A program made the translations under genes and the position numbers. Source: Certhia americana (taxonomy: Eukaryota > Chordata > Aves > Passeriformes > Certhiidae). Taken from it: a stretch of 64,000 nt of DNA. Below, in pieces: positions 26,671 to 36,560 of this stretch. The notes under the pieces were generated by a model. The model did no database searches. It had not been told where the DNA came from and saw only the letters and a list, made by a program, of their open reading frames with translations. The stretch lies in contig CM031878.1 in NCBI GenBank assembly GCA_018697195.1, positions 67,449,331 to 67,513,330 on the forward strand, written 5' to 3'. Positions within the stretch are counted from its first letter, which is position 1, and every line of letters starts with the position of its first letter.

Positions 26671-28139
26671 GGCAGCAAGGTAGCTAAATCTTCACCTTCA
26701 AGAGGATGTGGACCCACAGATTTTACTATCTGTGGGATACTAAAATTGGTGGATACAATTGTTGATACTTTTATTGAAAGTTTCTGGAGAGGGTAGTTTT
26801 GTGTAGGAAAGTAAGATAACAAGTAAAAGTTGCAGGAATTAAAATGGACTTGATTTTTTAAAATAATTTTCCCTATTCCTGTAATTTTTCTTTCTCATTT
26901 CTTTCACTTCATATCCACTTCCATGTCCCTTGTAAATGCTAAAAATAACTATAACCTGTGAATAGTCCACTAAAACTGGAATAACAACGGGGTAGTTATT
27001 TTTGTTACTAAACTTCAGACCAACAGTTCCTATTGGGGAAAAAAAAATCATGTAAAAATTCACAAACTAAACCATTTGCAAAGGAAATTAAAATCTATGG
27101 CATACCCACAATGTTGGGAGCAAGCTAAGATGCCTCATAAAACATTGATAATTTCTGCAGTGTACCCTAGAGATAACATACATCAAAACAGCCCTTTCAA
27201 ATAGAAGGCAAGTTTTACTGCATCCCTGAATGCTGGCAACATGTACAGATAGAAGAGTAACTAATATTAAGAATTTTATTTTATCCTTGAAGCTAGAGAG
27301 CAATTTTAGCTGATACAGCACTTAAAAATAATACATATTTTTTAAAATTGTATATAATTTAACATATTCTAAATTCTCCTTTTGATTCCTAACTGCTACA
27401 TCAAAATGAATAGTCCAGAGTTTTGTTTGTGTAGACATTCAAAATATAAATAATGTCTTTGTTTACCTCAAATAACCTTTTGTTTATTTTGAATGGGAGA
27501 AAATATACTATATTTTTATTAATTAATAGGCATTTACACCCAGGGGATAGAATATTATGCACAGACAAGCATATGTTTTGTTGCTGTTATGAGGGGGTGT
27601 GTTTTTATTTTGTAGTGATTCTGATCTGAAAATTGAGCTTGTACAAAAAAAATCGTAATGTTGTGCAAAGAGTAGAAATTTTTCTTTGTATTTTGAGGCT
27701 AAGAGCAGGCTCATATTATCTCTATAATATCAACTTTAACATTCACAGAGTGCAATAATATTTAAATAATTTAAAGTATTTGTGAGAAACAAGTATAATG
27801 TCTGAAGCTTCATGAATTTTTAGACAATTTGCATGATTCAACATAAAGACAGATAGCAACATTTAATACGCAGCCTGTGGGAAGACAGTATGATAACTGT
27901 GATGTTACAAAGAGCAGGTTTCCTATTGCTTTTTCCTCAGGTTGGTAATTTACAGGGTGGTGAGAAGCCTTAAATTCATAAAACTGGGAGACATAAGGAA
28001 AGAGATAATGACCAAAACCAGGGAAGAGTGATATGCCTCAGTGGAATTCCATGGGACAGAAATGTTTTGATGCTGCATATAATTCTGGTCCTGTGTGCAA
28101 AAAGACTAAACTAGAAGGAGCAAAGCAGATGATCAGGGG

Positions 28140-28440
28140 TACTCAGTGTCTGCCTGAGGAGTTACTAGACAAACAAGAGCTCCTTAGCCTGGGGAAAAGT
28201 GGAGCAGGGTTTGCCAGGAGGGACCTACAAGGTTTCATGCCACTTGGAGAAATGAAAGTACAGACTTTGCCTAACCCTTGACATCCCAAGGACTGGCAAA
28301 GCAAATGACACAACCAAGGTGGTGCATGTGTCCCCTTCTTACCCTCTCATCACATCAGTCAAGCTTTGGAAATCCTTGCCATGTGGCACTGTGACTTACA
28401 GGCAGACCACAAAGCAACTGGGCTACTTGATAGGAGTGTA
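28140..28440 (+). mobile_element. Possible very old CR1-like fragment
   Basis: Pieces such as 'gagctccttagcctggggaaaagtgg', 'gggacctacaagg' and 'gctttggaaatccttgccatgtggcactgtgac' follow the order seen in the 3' part of some CR1 subfamilies on the plus strand. Divergence is high and no octamer tail is visible, so this could be a coincidental resemblance. Confidence 0.35.
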
Positions 28441-28532
28441 AAAAACCACCAGGCTATTAAATAAAACGACAGGAATCCCCAAGATACATGTTGCTGAAAA
28501 CTGAGACTTTGTTCTGGAGGAGGTGTACTTAC

Positions 28533-28621
28533 TGTGCTGCTCCACCATGGTGTCCTTCATGTCCTGCAGGCACTTCAAGGCTTCTGCTCCCAAATCCTGG
28601 CCTGACAGACTTTTGCCTCGC
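28533..28621 (-). CDS. Candidate 89-bp internal exon, unrecognised protein
   Basis: On the minus strand the segment is bounded by TTGTTTATCTAG (AG at 28623-28622) and a near-ideal donor CACA then GTAAGT (GT at 28532-28531). Between them GC is well above the flanks. One frame is fully open, entering with one base, running 29 codons and leaving with one base. It reads as an acidic, helix-like segment including LSGQDLGAEALKCLQDMKD followed by TMVEQH. One other frame is also open but is Gly/His/Arg-rich, as expected of a shadow frame. The acceptor lacks a strong pyrimidine tract. Joining its last A to the first AG of the candidate at 22886-23011 gives a lysine codon with no frame break. The family is not recognised. 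Confidence 0.35.
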
Positions 28622-28869
28622 CTAGATAAACAATTCACATAATTTTTCATAAAAAAAACAGTCATCTGCTGCATACCTCGAGGTGTTGAGGCTGTTTATT
28701 GGTTATGGTATAACTCTATTTACCCACAGTAACACAAATGAAGAGCACCACTGAGCCTAGACAGGAGGTGTCATCAAAGCTTCAAAGCTTGTTAATACAT
28801 TTAATAAATCTTAAGGTGTTCCTTTAAAATGCTTAAAATGTACTGCATGAAACAAATTGTGCACAGCTT

Positions 28870-28920
28870 AAGAAGACCAATTGTCTTCTTGATCAATTGA
28901 TCTTTGATCAAGACAATGTC
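28870..28920. repeat. Overlapping perfect palindromes rich in GATC
   Basis: AAGAAGAC and GTCTTCTT form an 8-bp hairpin with a 5-base loop (28870-28890). GATCAATTGATC at 28891-28902 is a perfect 12-bp palindrome. TCTTGATCAA (28887-28896) pairs with TTGATCAAGA (28904-28913), and GACA-A-TGTC follows at 28912-28920. The arms overlap, so the region could form alternative hairpins. Confidence 0.7.
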
Positions 28921-28957
28921 AAGATCTGTCAGGAAGGAGAAAAAGAAAGGGAGAAAT

Positions 28958-28990
28958 GGGGGAAAGAAAGGGGGGGGGGGCGGGGCAGGG
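28958..28990 (+). other. G-rich run with G-quadruplex potential
   Basis: G-tracts of 5, 11, 4 and 3 (28958-28962, 28970-28980, 28982-28985, 28988-28990) lie within 33 bases, enough for a predicted G-quadruplex. It is embedded in purine-rich DNA in an otherwise AT-rich region. The minus strand yields a Pro/Phe-rich false frame. Confidence 0.7.
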
Positions 28991-31186
28991 TGTGAAGAGA
29001 AAAGGTTAGTTATAGAACCTGCTAGGTTAACTGAAAACCAAGAAAAAATCGAGAACATTTTATGGAATACAAAAACTACCTACAAGGTCTCCTGTTCAAA
29101 CCCACCAAATTTTCGGGCCCTACCTGAACTCTTGTTTTCTTGATATTTGATGGGTTGAACACTACAGTTTATCAAAATTCTGATGGACATACTCCCCTAA
29201 ATGCAAAGACCTAGTGTACAAGAACAAAAATAACTATAATAGCCTCCATGCTTAAAAAAGAAAACTCTCTCTTATGCACAACTAATTAGCTGAAATGAAG
29301 TGCTCAAATCCTGGAAAAATCAGCAAATAAATATTTTCCTGCTTTCCAAAACCAGCCCCAGTATTAGAGAATTTCATATGTTGAAGTCACCAGTCAAAAC
29401 AACTTTCTTAGCCAGTTTTAGTCAAATTCCCAAGACATCTCATTTTTCTTTCTTTCTCCAAGACAGTCATTTTGGAATCTGTCAATGACAGATGCTGTAA
29501 CCATCCTTCAGACCTAGTTAAGCACTGTTAGTTATATGGATTTAATATATAACCTATTCAAAAGCAATGTGTTGAAAACATTCTTCCAAATCATTGGCTG
29601 CTAATGAAATATCAGCTCTTCCACATTAAATTATATTGTATTGTGGTGCTGCTTCACCTCTTCACAATGTAATTCTCAGCTGAGAGATCAAGGATGCTGC
29701 CAATTCCGTGCCCTTTAATCAAATCTGAATGCTCAAATGTTTTATCTGGCTTCTACTTGCTAGTCTGGCCTTGTGCACAGTCCTATTTAACTCCTGTGTG
29801 GTTTCCATAAAGTCTGACAGGATGTCTTGGCATGATTACAGGTCCTATATGTGCTGAAGTTATTACTCTGGTATTAGAAAATGTGTTGTCAACCAGGAAT
29901 TAACAAACCAGCTAAGATAAAATAACTGTAATCCCGCACCTTCATTAAAACTGGATTCAAACTGTGATTATCAAAGAGAAGGAAATATGGGTTTGCAGCT
30001 AATGCCACAGCTATATGCTGAAGGCTTCAATTCCTGGTACTCTGAAAGATTTCTTACTTGATCTGGAGCTGTGCCTCATGAAGCCATGAGATTGTAAGCA
30101 CTTGTTAAAGCATCTAGTCACGTTTGCAGAACCCTCAAAAGATCCTTGCATATCACTGACTTTCAATACTGTACAAGCATGAAAGCTAGCATTTTTTAAA
30201 ACTTCAACACATGCATATCTGTGCCTCCAGAAGACTATATACCTTGGAAAGGTATTATATTGAAAGGTGTTTGTCTTCACCACTTTTCAGCTGTAAATTT
30301 GGGATATCTTTGCTAAATATATTTCAGTGTTTAGAAAAATGAAAGATCAGGGTCACTCATTGTTTTATGGTCCTAAGATATGACTGCTCCACACACCCAT
30401 CCTTTAGCAAAAGTAACTTACTCTGTTTAGGGGAAAAAAAAGGCCATAAAAAAATCTGAGGACAAAGCAGTTAGCCATGGAGGTAGATCTTAAAGAGCAA
30501 TGAACGAAACAGGGAGAAAGAATGATAGTATCACTTCTTAAAAGGTCTGAAAGAGACATCAAAGGCACCTTAACTGATGATGTGGAGTTACTGAAAAAGC
30601 AGAAAGGCCAACAGATCTTCAAAGGCACTTTCAGTTTTGGACCTATCTCTAGAGCTGGCAAAGAATTGAAGAATAAAAATAAGGAAAGAATTAGGAAGGA
30701 ATGGATATTGGATGAAAGCAAAAAGAAGATCTTTAGTAAATTTTGTTTTCAAATTATTAAAGTGAAAACATTATAATGATTTTTTTGTGTGTTGGGCAAG
30801 TAGTCACAAGTATGTATACCCAAATTCTACTGCATTCTTAGTTAAAACTGCAGGTCCCTGTCTTCCATAACAGTTGTTAAAAGAAGTAGCATTAAAATTA
30901 CCAGAGTCTGATTAATAGTACCTAGTTACTTCAACATAACCTGGGAAACTCCTTTGAAAATAAAGGGTTTGTTATAATTTTATTACATAAATTCATTGCA
31001 TCTATTACATGAAACCCTCTAAAATTCTTAAGAAAAATCAGCAGATTTCCAAAAAGACATTTTTCCAAGAGAAACCTGTAGTTCTGTACTAAAATTCACT
31101 CAATCAGTTCTCTTATTCTATTTTGTACCAAAGGCACAGAGTTCAAAACAAAATTCAACTTTTATTTCTGCACTAGAAGTATAGAG
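28991..31186. other. AT-rich unique sequence
   Basis: No gene is supported. A Lys/Glu-rich plus-strand frame at 30522-30776 and minus frames at 30011-30721 have no recognisable domain. Confidence 0.55.
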
Positions 31187-31760
31187 TGCTGGTTTCAGCT
31201 GGGGTAGAGTTCATTTTCTTCACAGTGGCTGGAATGGGGCTGTGTTTTGGATTTGTGCTGAACACAGGGTGGATAATACAGAGTTGTGTTTGTTGTTTCT
31301 GAGCTGGGCTTACACAGAGCCAAGGCCTTTGCTGCTGTTTGTACTTCCATGCTGGTGAGGGAGTTGGGGGTGCATGGGAGGTTGTGAGGAGACACAGCTG
31401 GGACAGGTGACTCCAACTGACCAAAGGGATATTCCAGACCATGTGACATCCTGCTCAGTACATAAAGCTGGGGGAAGAAGGAGAAAGGGGGGAATGTTTG
31501 GAGTGATGGAATCTGTCTATCCGAGTAAGTGCTACACACGATGGGGCTCTGCTCTTCTGGAGATGGCAGGACACATCCCTGCCCACAGGAAGGAGTGAAT
31601 GAATTCCTTGTTTTGCTTGGCTTGTGTACATGGATTTTTTTTTCCCTATTAAACTGTGTATATCTCAGCTCAGGAGTTTTCCAGCTTCTACCCTACCCTG
31701 GCAGGAGAGTGAGAGAGGGGCTGCCTGGCGCTCAGCTGTGGCTGCGGTGAAACCACAACA
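31187..31760 (+). mobile_element. Solo LTR, same family as 1579-2148, copy 2
   Basis: A second solo LTR of the family at 1579-2148, in the same orientation. It starts TGCTGGTTTCAGCTGGGG, retains the 'agagttcattttcttc' segment lost or altered in copy 1, has TACATAAA at 31459-31466 and ATTAAA at 31648-31653, and ends near GTGAAACCACAACA. Bases 31236-31483 match copy 1 with about four differences, then the two diverge and differ in length before reconverging at 'gaatgaattcc'. CACTAGAAGT at 31171-31180 and CACTAGAAAT at 31770-31779 flank it, but they are offset from the inferred ends and may be coincidence. No internal retroviral genes are present. Confidence 0.82.
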
Positions 31761-32204
31761 CATGGTTTCCACTAGAAATTCTCTCGTCTCAGCTGTCACA
31801 ATCCAATTAGCAGAAAATGACACCTCCATGTACACATTAGTTTGAAACAATTCTAGATTCCATTATAAAACCCATATCCAGAAAAGATCCTTAAATTACA
31901 GCTCTTTTTGGAAGATCTTCTCTCATAAGAAGGAAGATTCATTGTGTTCAGATGCAAAACCTTCCTGGTGTACAGAATAACATCTGAGGAGACTATGGAA
32001 TCCACCAAAGTGCTAACTGAAAACTTGAATGAGAGGTGAGCTGGATACCTTTTCCACAATGTAAAGGAAACGGCTACTTTTGCCAGAGCTGAGTCCTTTA
32101 GGTTCAGTGAAGCTTTTCCTAATGAAAAAAAAAAGCAAACACCACTCTGATTTTTCCCCCTTAGAAGGCCTGATTGTAATTTCACAGTGAGACAAGTGCC
32201 ACAC
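31761..32204. other. Unique spacer between two transposon insertions
   Basis: No gene or repeat recognised; the minus-strand frame of 110 codons (31853-32185) has no known domain. Confidence 0.5.
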
Positions 32205-32374
32205 TTATCTTATGAAGAACACCAGAACAGGCTTCCCAGGGTAGTCATGGAGCCTCCCACTCTGGAGACATTCAAAACGCAACTGGATGCATTCCTGTGT
32301 AACCTGCTGTAGGTGATGCTGCCTTGGCAGGGGAGTTGCACTGGATAATCTCCAGAGATTGCTTCTACCCCTAA
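32205..32374 (+). mobile_element. CR1 LINE 3' fragment, left part of a split element
   Basis: The CR1 3' UTR is recognisable on the plus strand: 'ccagaacaggcttcccaggg', 'actctggagacattcaaaacg', 'aactggatgcattcctgtg', 'ccttggcaggggagttgcactggat'. It is cut at 32374 by the LTR at 32375-33525. Its missing 3' tail lies on the other side of that LTR at 33526-33560. Confidence 0.85.
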
Positions 32375-33525
32375 TGTATTGTTTTGGCAACAGCAAGGGA
32401 GCCACAGAGGTGGCATCTGTGAGAAGCTGCCAGAAGCTTCCATCATGTCTGGCAGAGCCAGTCCCTGATGTCTCTGAAGATGGACGTGCTGCTGGCCAAG
32501 GCTGGGCCACTTAGCGGTGATGGCAACACCTCTGTGATGACAGAGTTAAGAAGGAATAAAAACAAAGGTGGGGGCACAGTTTTTCTTCTAGTCAGAGAAG
32601 AGGAGGAGGGAACATGTGAGGGAAACAACATGGAGACACCAAGGTCAGTGGAGGAGGAGCGGCAGGAGGTGCTTTAGGCACTGTAGCTGAGGGTCCTCTT
32701 CAGACTGTAGTGAGACCATGGTGAAGCAGCTCTGCCCCTGCAGCCATGGGGATCCATGGGGGATGCAGAGATCCACCTGAAGCACATGGGGATCCATGGG
32801 GGATGCAGAGATCCACCCACAGCCCATGGGGATGCATGGGGGATGTTTCTCTGAGAAACACCAACCCATGGTGCAGCTGCCCATGTTGGAGCAAGTGGAT
32901 TCCTGGAGGAGGCTGTGATCCAGTGAGAGACCCAGTGGAGAGAGGGGGCCCTTGCTCCCAGGCTGGAGCAGCCTGTTGTTGGAGGACTGCATCCCATGGA
33001 AAGAGAGACCCACATTGCAGCAGTTTTGGGAGGACTGTGTGCCCATGGGAGGGACTTAATATCAGCAGCTGGTGCAGTTTGGCTGCTGCTCATGAGAGTG
33101 GACACACTCTGGAGAAGCTCACAGAGAGCTATCTCCCATGGGAGAGACCCCACTGTCTCACAGTGGAAGGACTCCTCTCCCCTGTGAAGCAGGGAAGAAA
33201 ATCTCAGTGATGAACTGACCAAAACCCCCATACCCTGTCTCCCTGTGCTGTCAGTGGGAAGAAGGGAGGGGTTAGGAACACAATGGTGTTTTAAGGGCTT
33301 ATTTTACTTCTCAATATCCTCCTCTGATTCTGTTGGTCATACATTCACTTTGCAACTTTAATTTTGCCTGTTTTTCCTTTGAAGTGTTTTCTTCTGGTCC
33401 TTCTCTCAATTCAGGAATCCTTCATTAACTTTTTTTCTTTTCCCTGTTCTGCCCAGCTGTGGCAAGGAGGGTGAGCAAGTGACTCTGGTGAGTCCCTGGC
33501 ATTGGGCCAGTGTCAAATCACGACG
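32375..33525 (+). mobile_element. 1.15-kb solo LTR inserted into a CR1
   Basis: This is a long avian-type retroviral LTR. It begins TGTATTGTTTTGGCAACAGC, carries 'ggtggcatctgtgagaagctgccagaagcttcc', 'aacatgtgagggaaacaacatggagacaccaaggtcag', a repetitive Met/His-coding 40-bp unit block (32745-32845), 'tgatgaactgacc', and ends near 'ctggcattgggccagtgtcaaatcacgacg'. Five-base flanks CCTAA (32370-32374) and CCTTA (33526-33530) are consistent with a target-site duplication carrying one mismatch. The usual terminal CA appears changed to CG. No gag, pol or env sequence is present. The long frames inside (for example 32674-33231 minus and 32746-33210 plus) are repeat-derived and not genes. Confidence 0.85.
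32745..32845 (+). repeat. 40-bp tandem repeat inside the LTR, about 2.5 copies
   Basis: CATGGGGATCCATGGGGGAT recurs with a 40-base period at 32745, 32785 and (with one change) 32825. The first two units are almost identical. Degenerate relatives with CCCATGG motifs continue to about 33190, as is typical of this LTR family. Confidence 0.85.
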
Positions 33526-33560
33526 CCTTAGCGATTGTGTGATTCCACGATAATGCAAGT
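33526..33560 (+). mobile_element. CR1 3' tail, right part of the split element
   Basis: 'gcgattgtgtgattccacgataatg' matches the (ATTCTATGAT)-like terminal repeat that ends CR1 elements, and it directly follows the LTR. Together with 32205-32374 it reconstitutes the normal CR1 end if the LTR and one target copy are removed. Confidence 0.75.
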
Positions 33561-33975
33561 GTAAGTTTCATCCACCTTTACAAACACTAAAAATTGGCAT
33601 ATAAATATTCAAAGAAGGTGTGGCAGATGGTTCTATCCATTGAAAACCCATTTCTAAAGTTTTCACTGGAGATCTGAGCTCCATATTACTTTAATAACTG
33701 CTTTGATAGTGTGTAATATTGAATTTTTGTACTTCTAAAAAATCCTTCATCCATCTGTCGGTAATCAAGCACAAGCCTGCATTTGTTTTTAATTTAAAGA
33801 AGTAATATCATATCTCTTGGTAAATTTAGTATATCGTTTTAATTTTGTAAACTGTATGTGTCTGTCTTAGACAGTACCTTGCAGGCTATGAATATTCAAG
33901 AGATCTTCTGTTAAACAATTTCAATTATTCTGTCTCTCATTTCATAATCAGAGAAACAGTTTTCATTTTTTACAG

Positions 33976-34086
33976 GAAGTTGACAGAGTCCCAGATATAC
34001 ATCGCCTGCCAGAATTTATACTTCCCACAATTCTGAGAAGAAATTGTGCAGGATTTACTACTGATGTTACAATCAGGTTGCAATAA
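33976..34086 (+). CDS. Possible short terminal exon
   Basis: A strong acceptor (TTTTCATTTTTTACAG, AG at 33974-33975) opens onto a frame of 36 codons ending in TAA at 34084-34086. The peptide looks protein-like (contains RVPDIHRLPEFILPTILRRN). A polyadenylation hexamer AATAAA overlaps the stop (34082-34087), which would be unusually close for a real 3' end. The family is not recognised and the length is too small to exclude chance. Confidence 0.2.
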   Translation, partial: EVDRVPDIHRLPEFILPTILRRNCAGFTTDVTIRLQ

Positions 34087-34443
34087 ATGTTACTTTGAAT
34101 TAGATGTGCTTTAATTTACCATGACTTTTGCATCTCTAAGCACCCTGTTGGAGTTCTGCTGTTAATATTAACTTACGCACATGGTTCTTTTGTTACTCAT
34201 TAATGGCCCTATTCAACAGAAATTGAATTTCCACAGCTGCCATGCACTGCAAGCTCCTAAGGCTGGGTACTCAAAGCACCTAAAGCTGGTGCAACCGACT
34301 GATTGTCCTTTGTAGAGGGTTAGAGCTTTCTTCAGGGCTGCCATATCATCTCAGATGGCCTTCTACAGCCTTCTCATCTAGATCCAAGGGGAAGAACCAT
34401 ATCCAGGCAATGGATGGAACTGTTTCTGGAAGTGCTGACATAC

Positions 34444-34518
34444 CTGTCCATTTTAAAAGGCATCCTCTGGACATTGCAGGTCTTTCCAAGTATTTCAGGT
34501 CACAAGTGTGATACCAAC
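34444..34518 (-). CDS. Possible 75-bp internal exon
   Basis: On the minus strand an acceptor (TTTAATATTTTAATTCCAG, AG at 34520-34519) and an excellent donor (GGACAG then GTATGT, GT at 34443-34442) bound a segment with one open frame, entering with two bases and leaving with one. The peptide begins WYHTCDLKYLERPAMSRG. Its exit phase would fit the candidate at 22886-23011 but not the one at 28533-28621. No family recognised. Confidence 0.2.
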
Positions 34519-35136
34519 CTGGAATTAAAATATTAAACTGTGTGAAACTTGAAGAATGCACACTTTTTATTGAGTGCCTGACAGGTATTAGGAAAGCACT
34601 GCAAATTCAATACTTTAACTCCTCCATTTTGTCAAAGGCTATCAAAATTTGATTCTTACTGTTTCTACAATATGTTTCTTAAGGTACAAAATTCCCACTT
34701 AACTGAAAATCCTCCAAAACTCAGAAAAAGCTGAAGACCTTCTCAGAGATACTTCATTTCCATAGCCATTTTACCATTTCATGTTTCATAGTTAATCTGG
34801 GGACATGGTACTTCTGCATGCTAGCATTTCTAACTATGCAGGATATTTCTGCTAAATATAGGAACTTTAGATTAATTCATTTGTGGTATTTGTAACCTGA
34901 TCTTGACTAAAATTATCAGAACCTCAAAGAAAGCGTTTTGATACAGCACTTGCCAAAGCATATCTTCATATCTTTTACTTTGTCAGTCAAGCAGCTTATG
35001 TTGGGGTTAGAGAAAGTCAGTGAATACCAGCTGAGCATCATAATTTATGGAGATAGATTACTATGATAAAAGCAGCACCACCAAGAAAGCCTTTCCAGCC
35101 TCCCCAACCTGTTTTCTGCCTGTAAATATGTCTTGA

Positions 35137-36560
35137 GCAATCACAAAATCATTGAATCACAGAATAGTTTGGGTTGGAAGGGACTTTAAATAACATCTTG
35201 TTTCAATTTCCCTGCCATGTGCTGGAACACCTTCCACTAGACCAAGTTTCTCACAGGCCTATCCACCCTCCCTATCCACCAACAGGGATGGGACATCCAC
35301 AGCTTTCATGAGCCTATTTCACTGTTTCACCACCTTCCAAGCTGAGGAATACATCTGAAGCATGTAGTTCATTTTGCAAGCTGCAAATTGAGATGAAGTT
35401 TCAGATGCAGATTGAGCTCTGGGTAGGAGACTGAACAAGAGGCCATGAACTGCCAGCCCTTTAAATAAAAGGGGGAATGAAAACAAGTGGTGCCAGCCAA
35501 GTGAATTGACACTGAGAGACATAGCAGGGGGAGCAGGAGTCAAGAGGAAGAACAAGACTTGGGCAGAGGTTGACTGTAAGAGTATAAAAGCTTTGTTGGG
35601 GGCTCCTCCTCAGAGACACCAACTCAGGCTATTTCTGTTACTGTGCTGTGAACAAACTTCTCTGTGGAATGAGACATGTGAGATGTGTTATGAGGATATC
35701 TGAATGTGTGGGTGTGTGGTGAGCAAAGCAGGGGCCTCTCAGGTCACTGTGGAGGGGTTTTGGTCCCATCAGTGAAAGTCTCTGGCCTTGGCAGTGTGAC
35801 TGCCAAGAGAGGCTCATGAATGGTCAGACTGGGAAGTTTCCTTAACATTGACAATATATTATCTAATTTAATCCTACAAGTTGCCCCCTTGTTCTGTCAC
35901 TACATGCCCTTGTAAAAAGCCCCTCTCCAACCTTCCTGTAGGTTCCTTTCAGGTATTGGTAGGCTACAATTAGATACCTCAAAGTCATCTCTTTTCCAGG
36001 CTGACCAATCTCTACTGTCTTTCCTATTGGAGACGTGCTCCATGCCTCTATTGAACTTGGTAGCTTTCCTCTGGACTTATTCCAACAGGTCAATGCCCTC
36101 CTTGTACTGCTCCTTACTTTCCCATATCCCTCAGGACTGTGAAGCCCACCATGCAGAATTACTGCAGCCCAGGCTGCCTTCATCTTGATATCTCCAATTA
36201 GCTTACCTGTGTTGGTGATCAACAGACTAATGCAAGCCCTCCACTAGGGCTGTGTATTATCCCCTCCTGTGGGTCAGGATGTTATTTTTCATGCATTCCA
36301 GGGATGACAGCTTGCTCTGCTACTTTTCCAGCAGACACTGGGGTGACTGAAGTCTCCCATCAGGACAACAGCCTGCAAGTGTGATCATACCTGTAGCTGG
36401 TACAAGAAGGTCTCATCAACAGGTTACCCTTACCCACTGCCCCAAGATCCTCAGACTACATGCTGCCACTTGATCAGCCCCTCTGTGGAAGATCAATAAC
36501 AGGTAGCAGTCCAACACAAAGCAACTTTCAGCCTGTTGTCTACAGAGTCTACCTCAGGGA
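35137..36560 (-). mobile_element. CR1 LINE, minus strand, internally deleted and interrupted
   Basis: The plus-strand left edge shows the reversed CR1 tail and 3' UTR ('aatcattgaatcacagaatag', 'tttgggttggaagggacttt'). After an LTR-like insert (about 35363-35853) the 3' UTR and ORF2 end resume ('ccttgttctgtcactacatgcccttgtaaaaagcccc'). Further right, near 36150-36450, comes sequence that in CR1 encodes the endonuclease part of ORF2; on the minus strand the frame ITNTGKLIGDIKMK at about 36222-36180 corresponds to its conserved LTN...L.GD.K block. The reverse-transcriptase region between them is missing, so the junction near 36100-36150 is an internal deletion. No functional protein remains. Confidence 0.8.
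35363..35853 (+). mobile_element. LTR-like insert inside the CR1
   Basis: About 490 bases interrupt CR1 3' UTR sequence. The insert starts TGTAGTTC, has a TATA box TATAAAAG at 35583-35590 followed by 'ctcctcctcagagacaccaactcagg', and ends near TTGACA, which fits a solo retroviral LTR in plus orientation. I could not find a clean target-site duplication or a canonical polyadenylation signal, so the exact ends and family are uncertain. Confidence 0.6.

Larger units (their letters stand above)
23012..28139. other. AT-rich unique sequence
   Basis: No gene is supported. The stretch holds a cluster of perfect inverted repeats at 24943-25066 and a 19-base poly(A) at 26652-26670. Other open frames are short, AT-driven and without domains. 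Confidence 0.55.
33561..35136. other. AT-rich sequence with two weak exon candidates
   Basis: Apart from the exon-like segments at 33976-34086 and 34444-34518 (listed separately) I see no gene or repeat. Confidence 0.5.

Noticed and set aside
31171..31779. CACTAGAAGT / CACTAGAAAT as target-site duplication of the LTR at 31187-31760
   Set aside because: The two 10-mers are offset from the inferred LTR ends by several bases on both sides and contain a mismatch, so they are not accepted as the duplication.
32674..33231. 185-codon minus frame and 154-codon plus frame
   Set aside because: Both lie wholly inside the solo LTR and follow its 40-bp repeat units.
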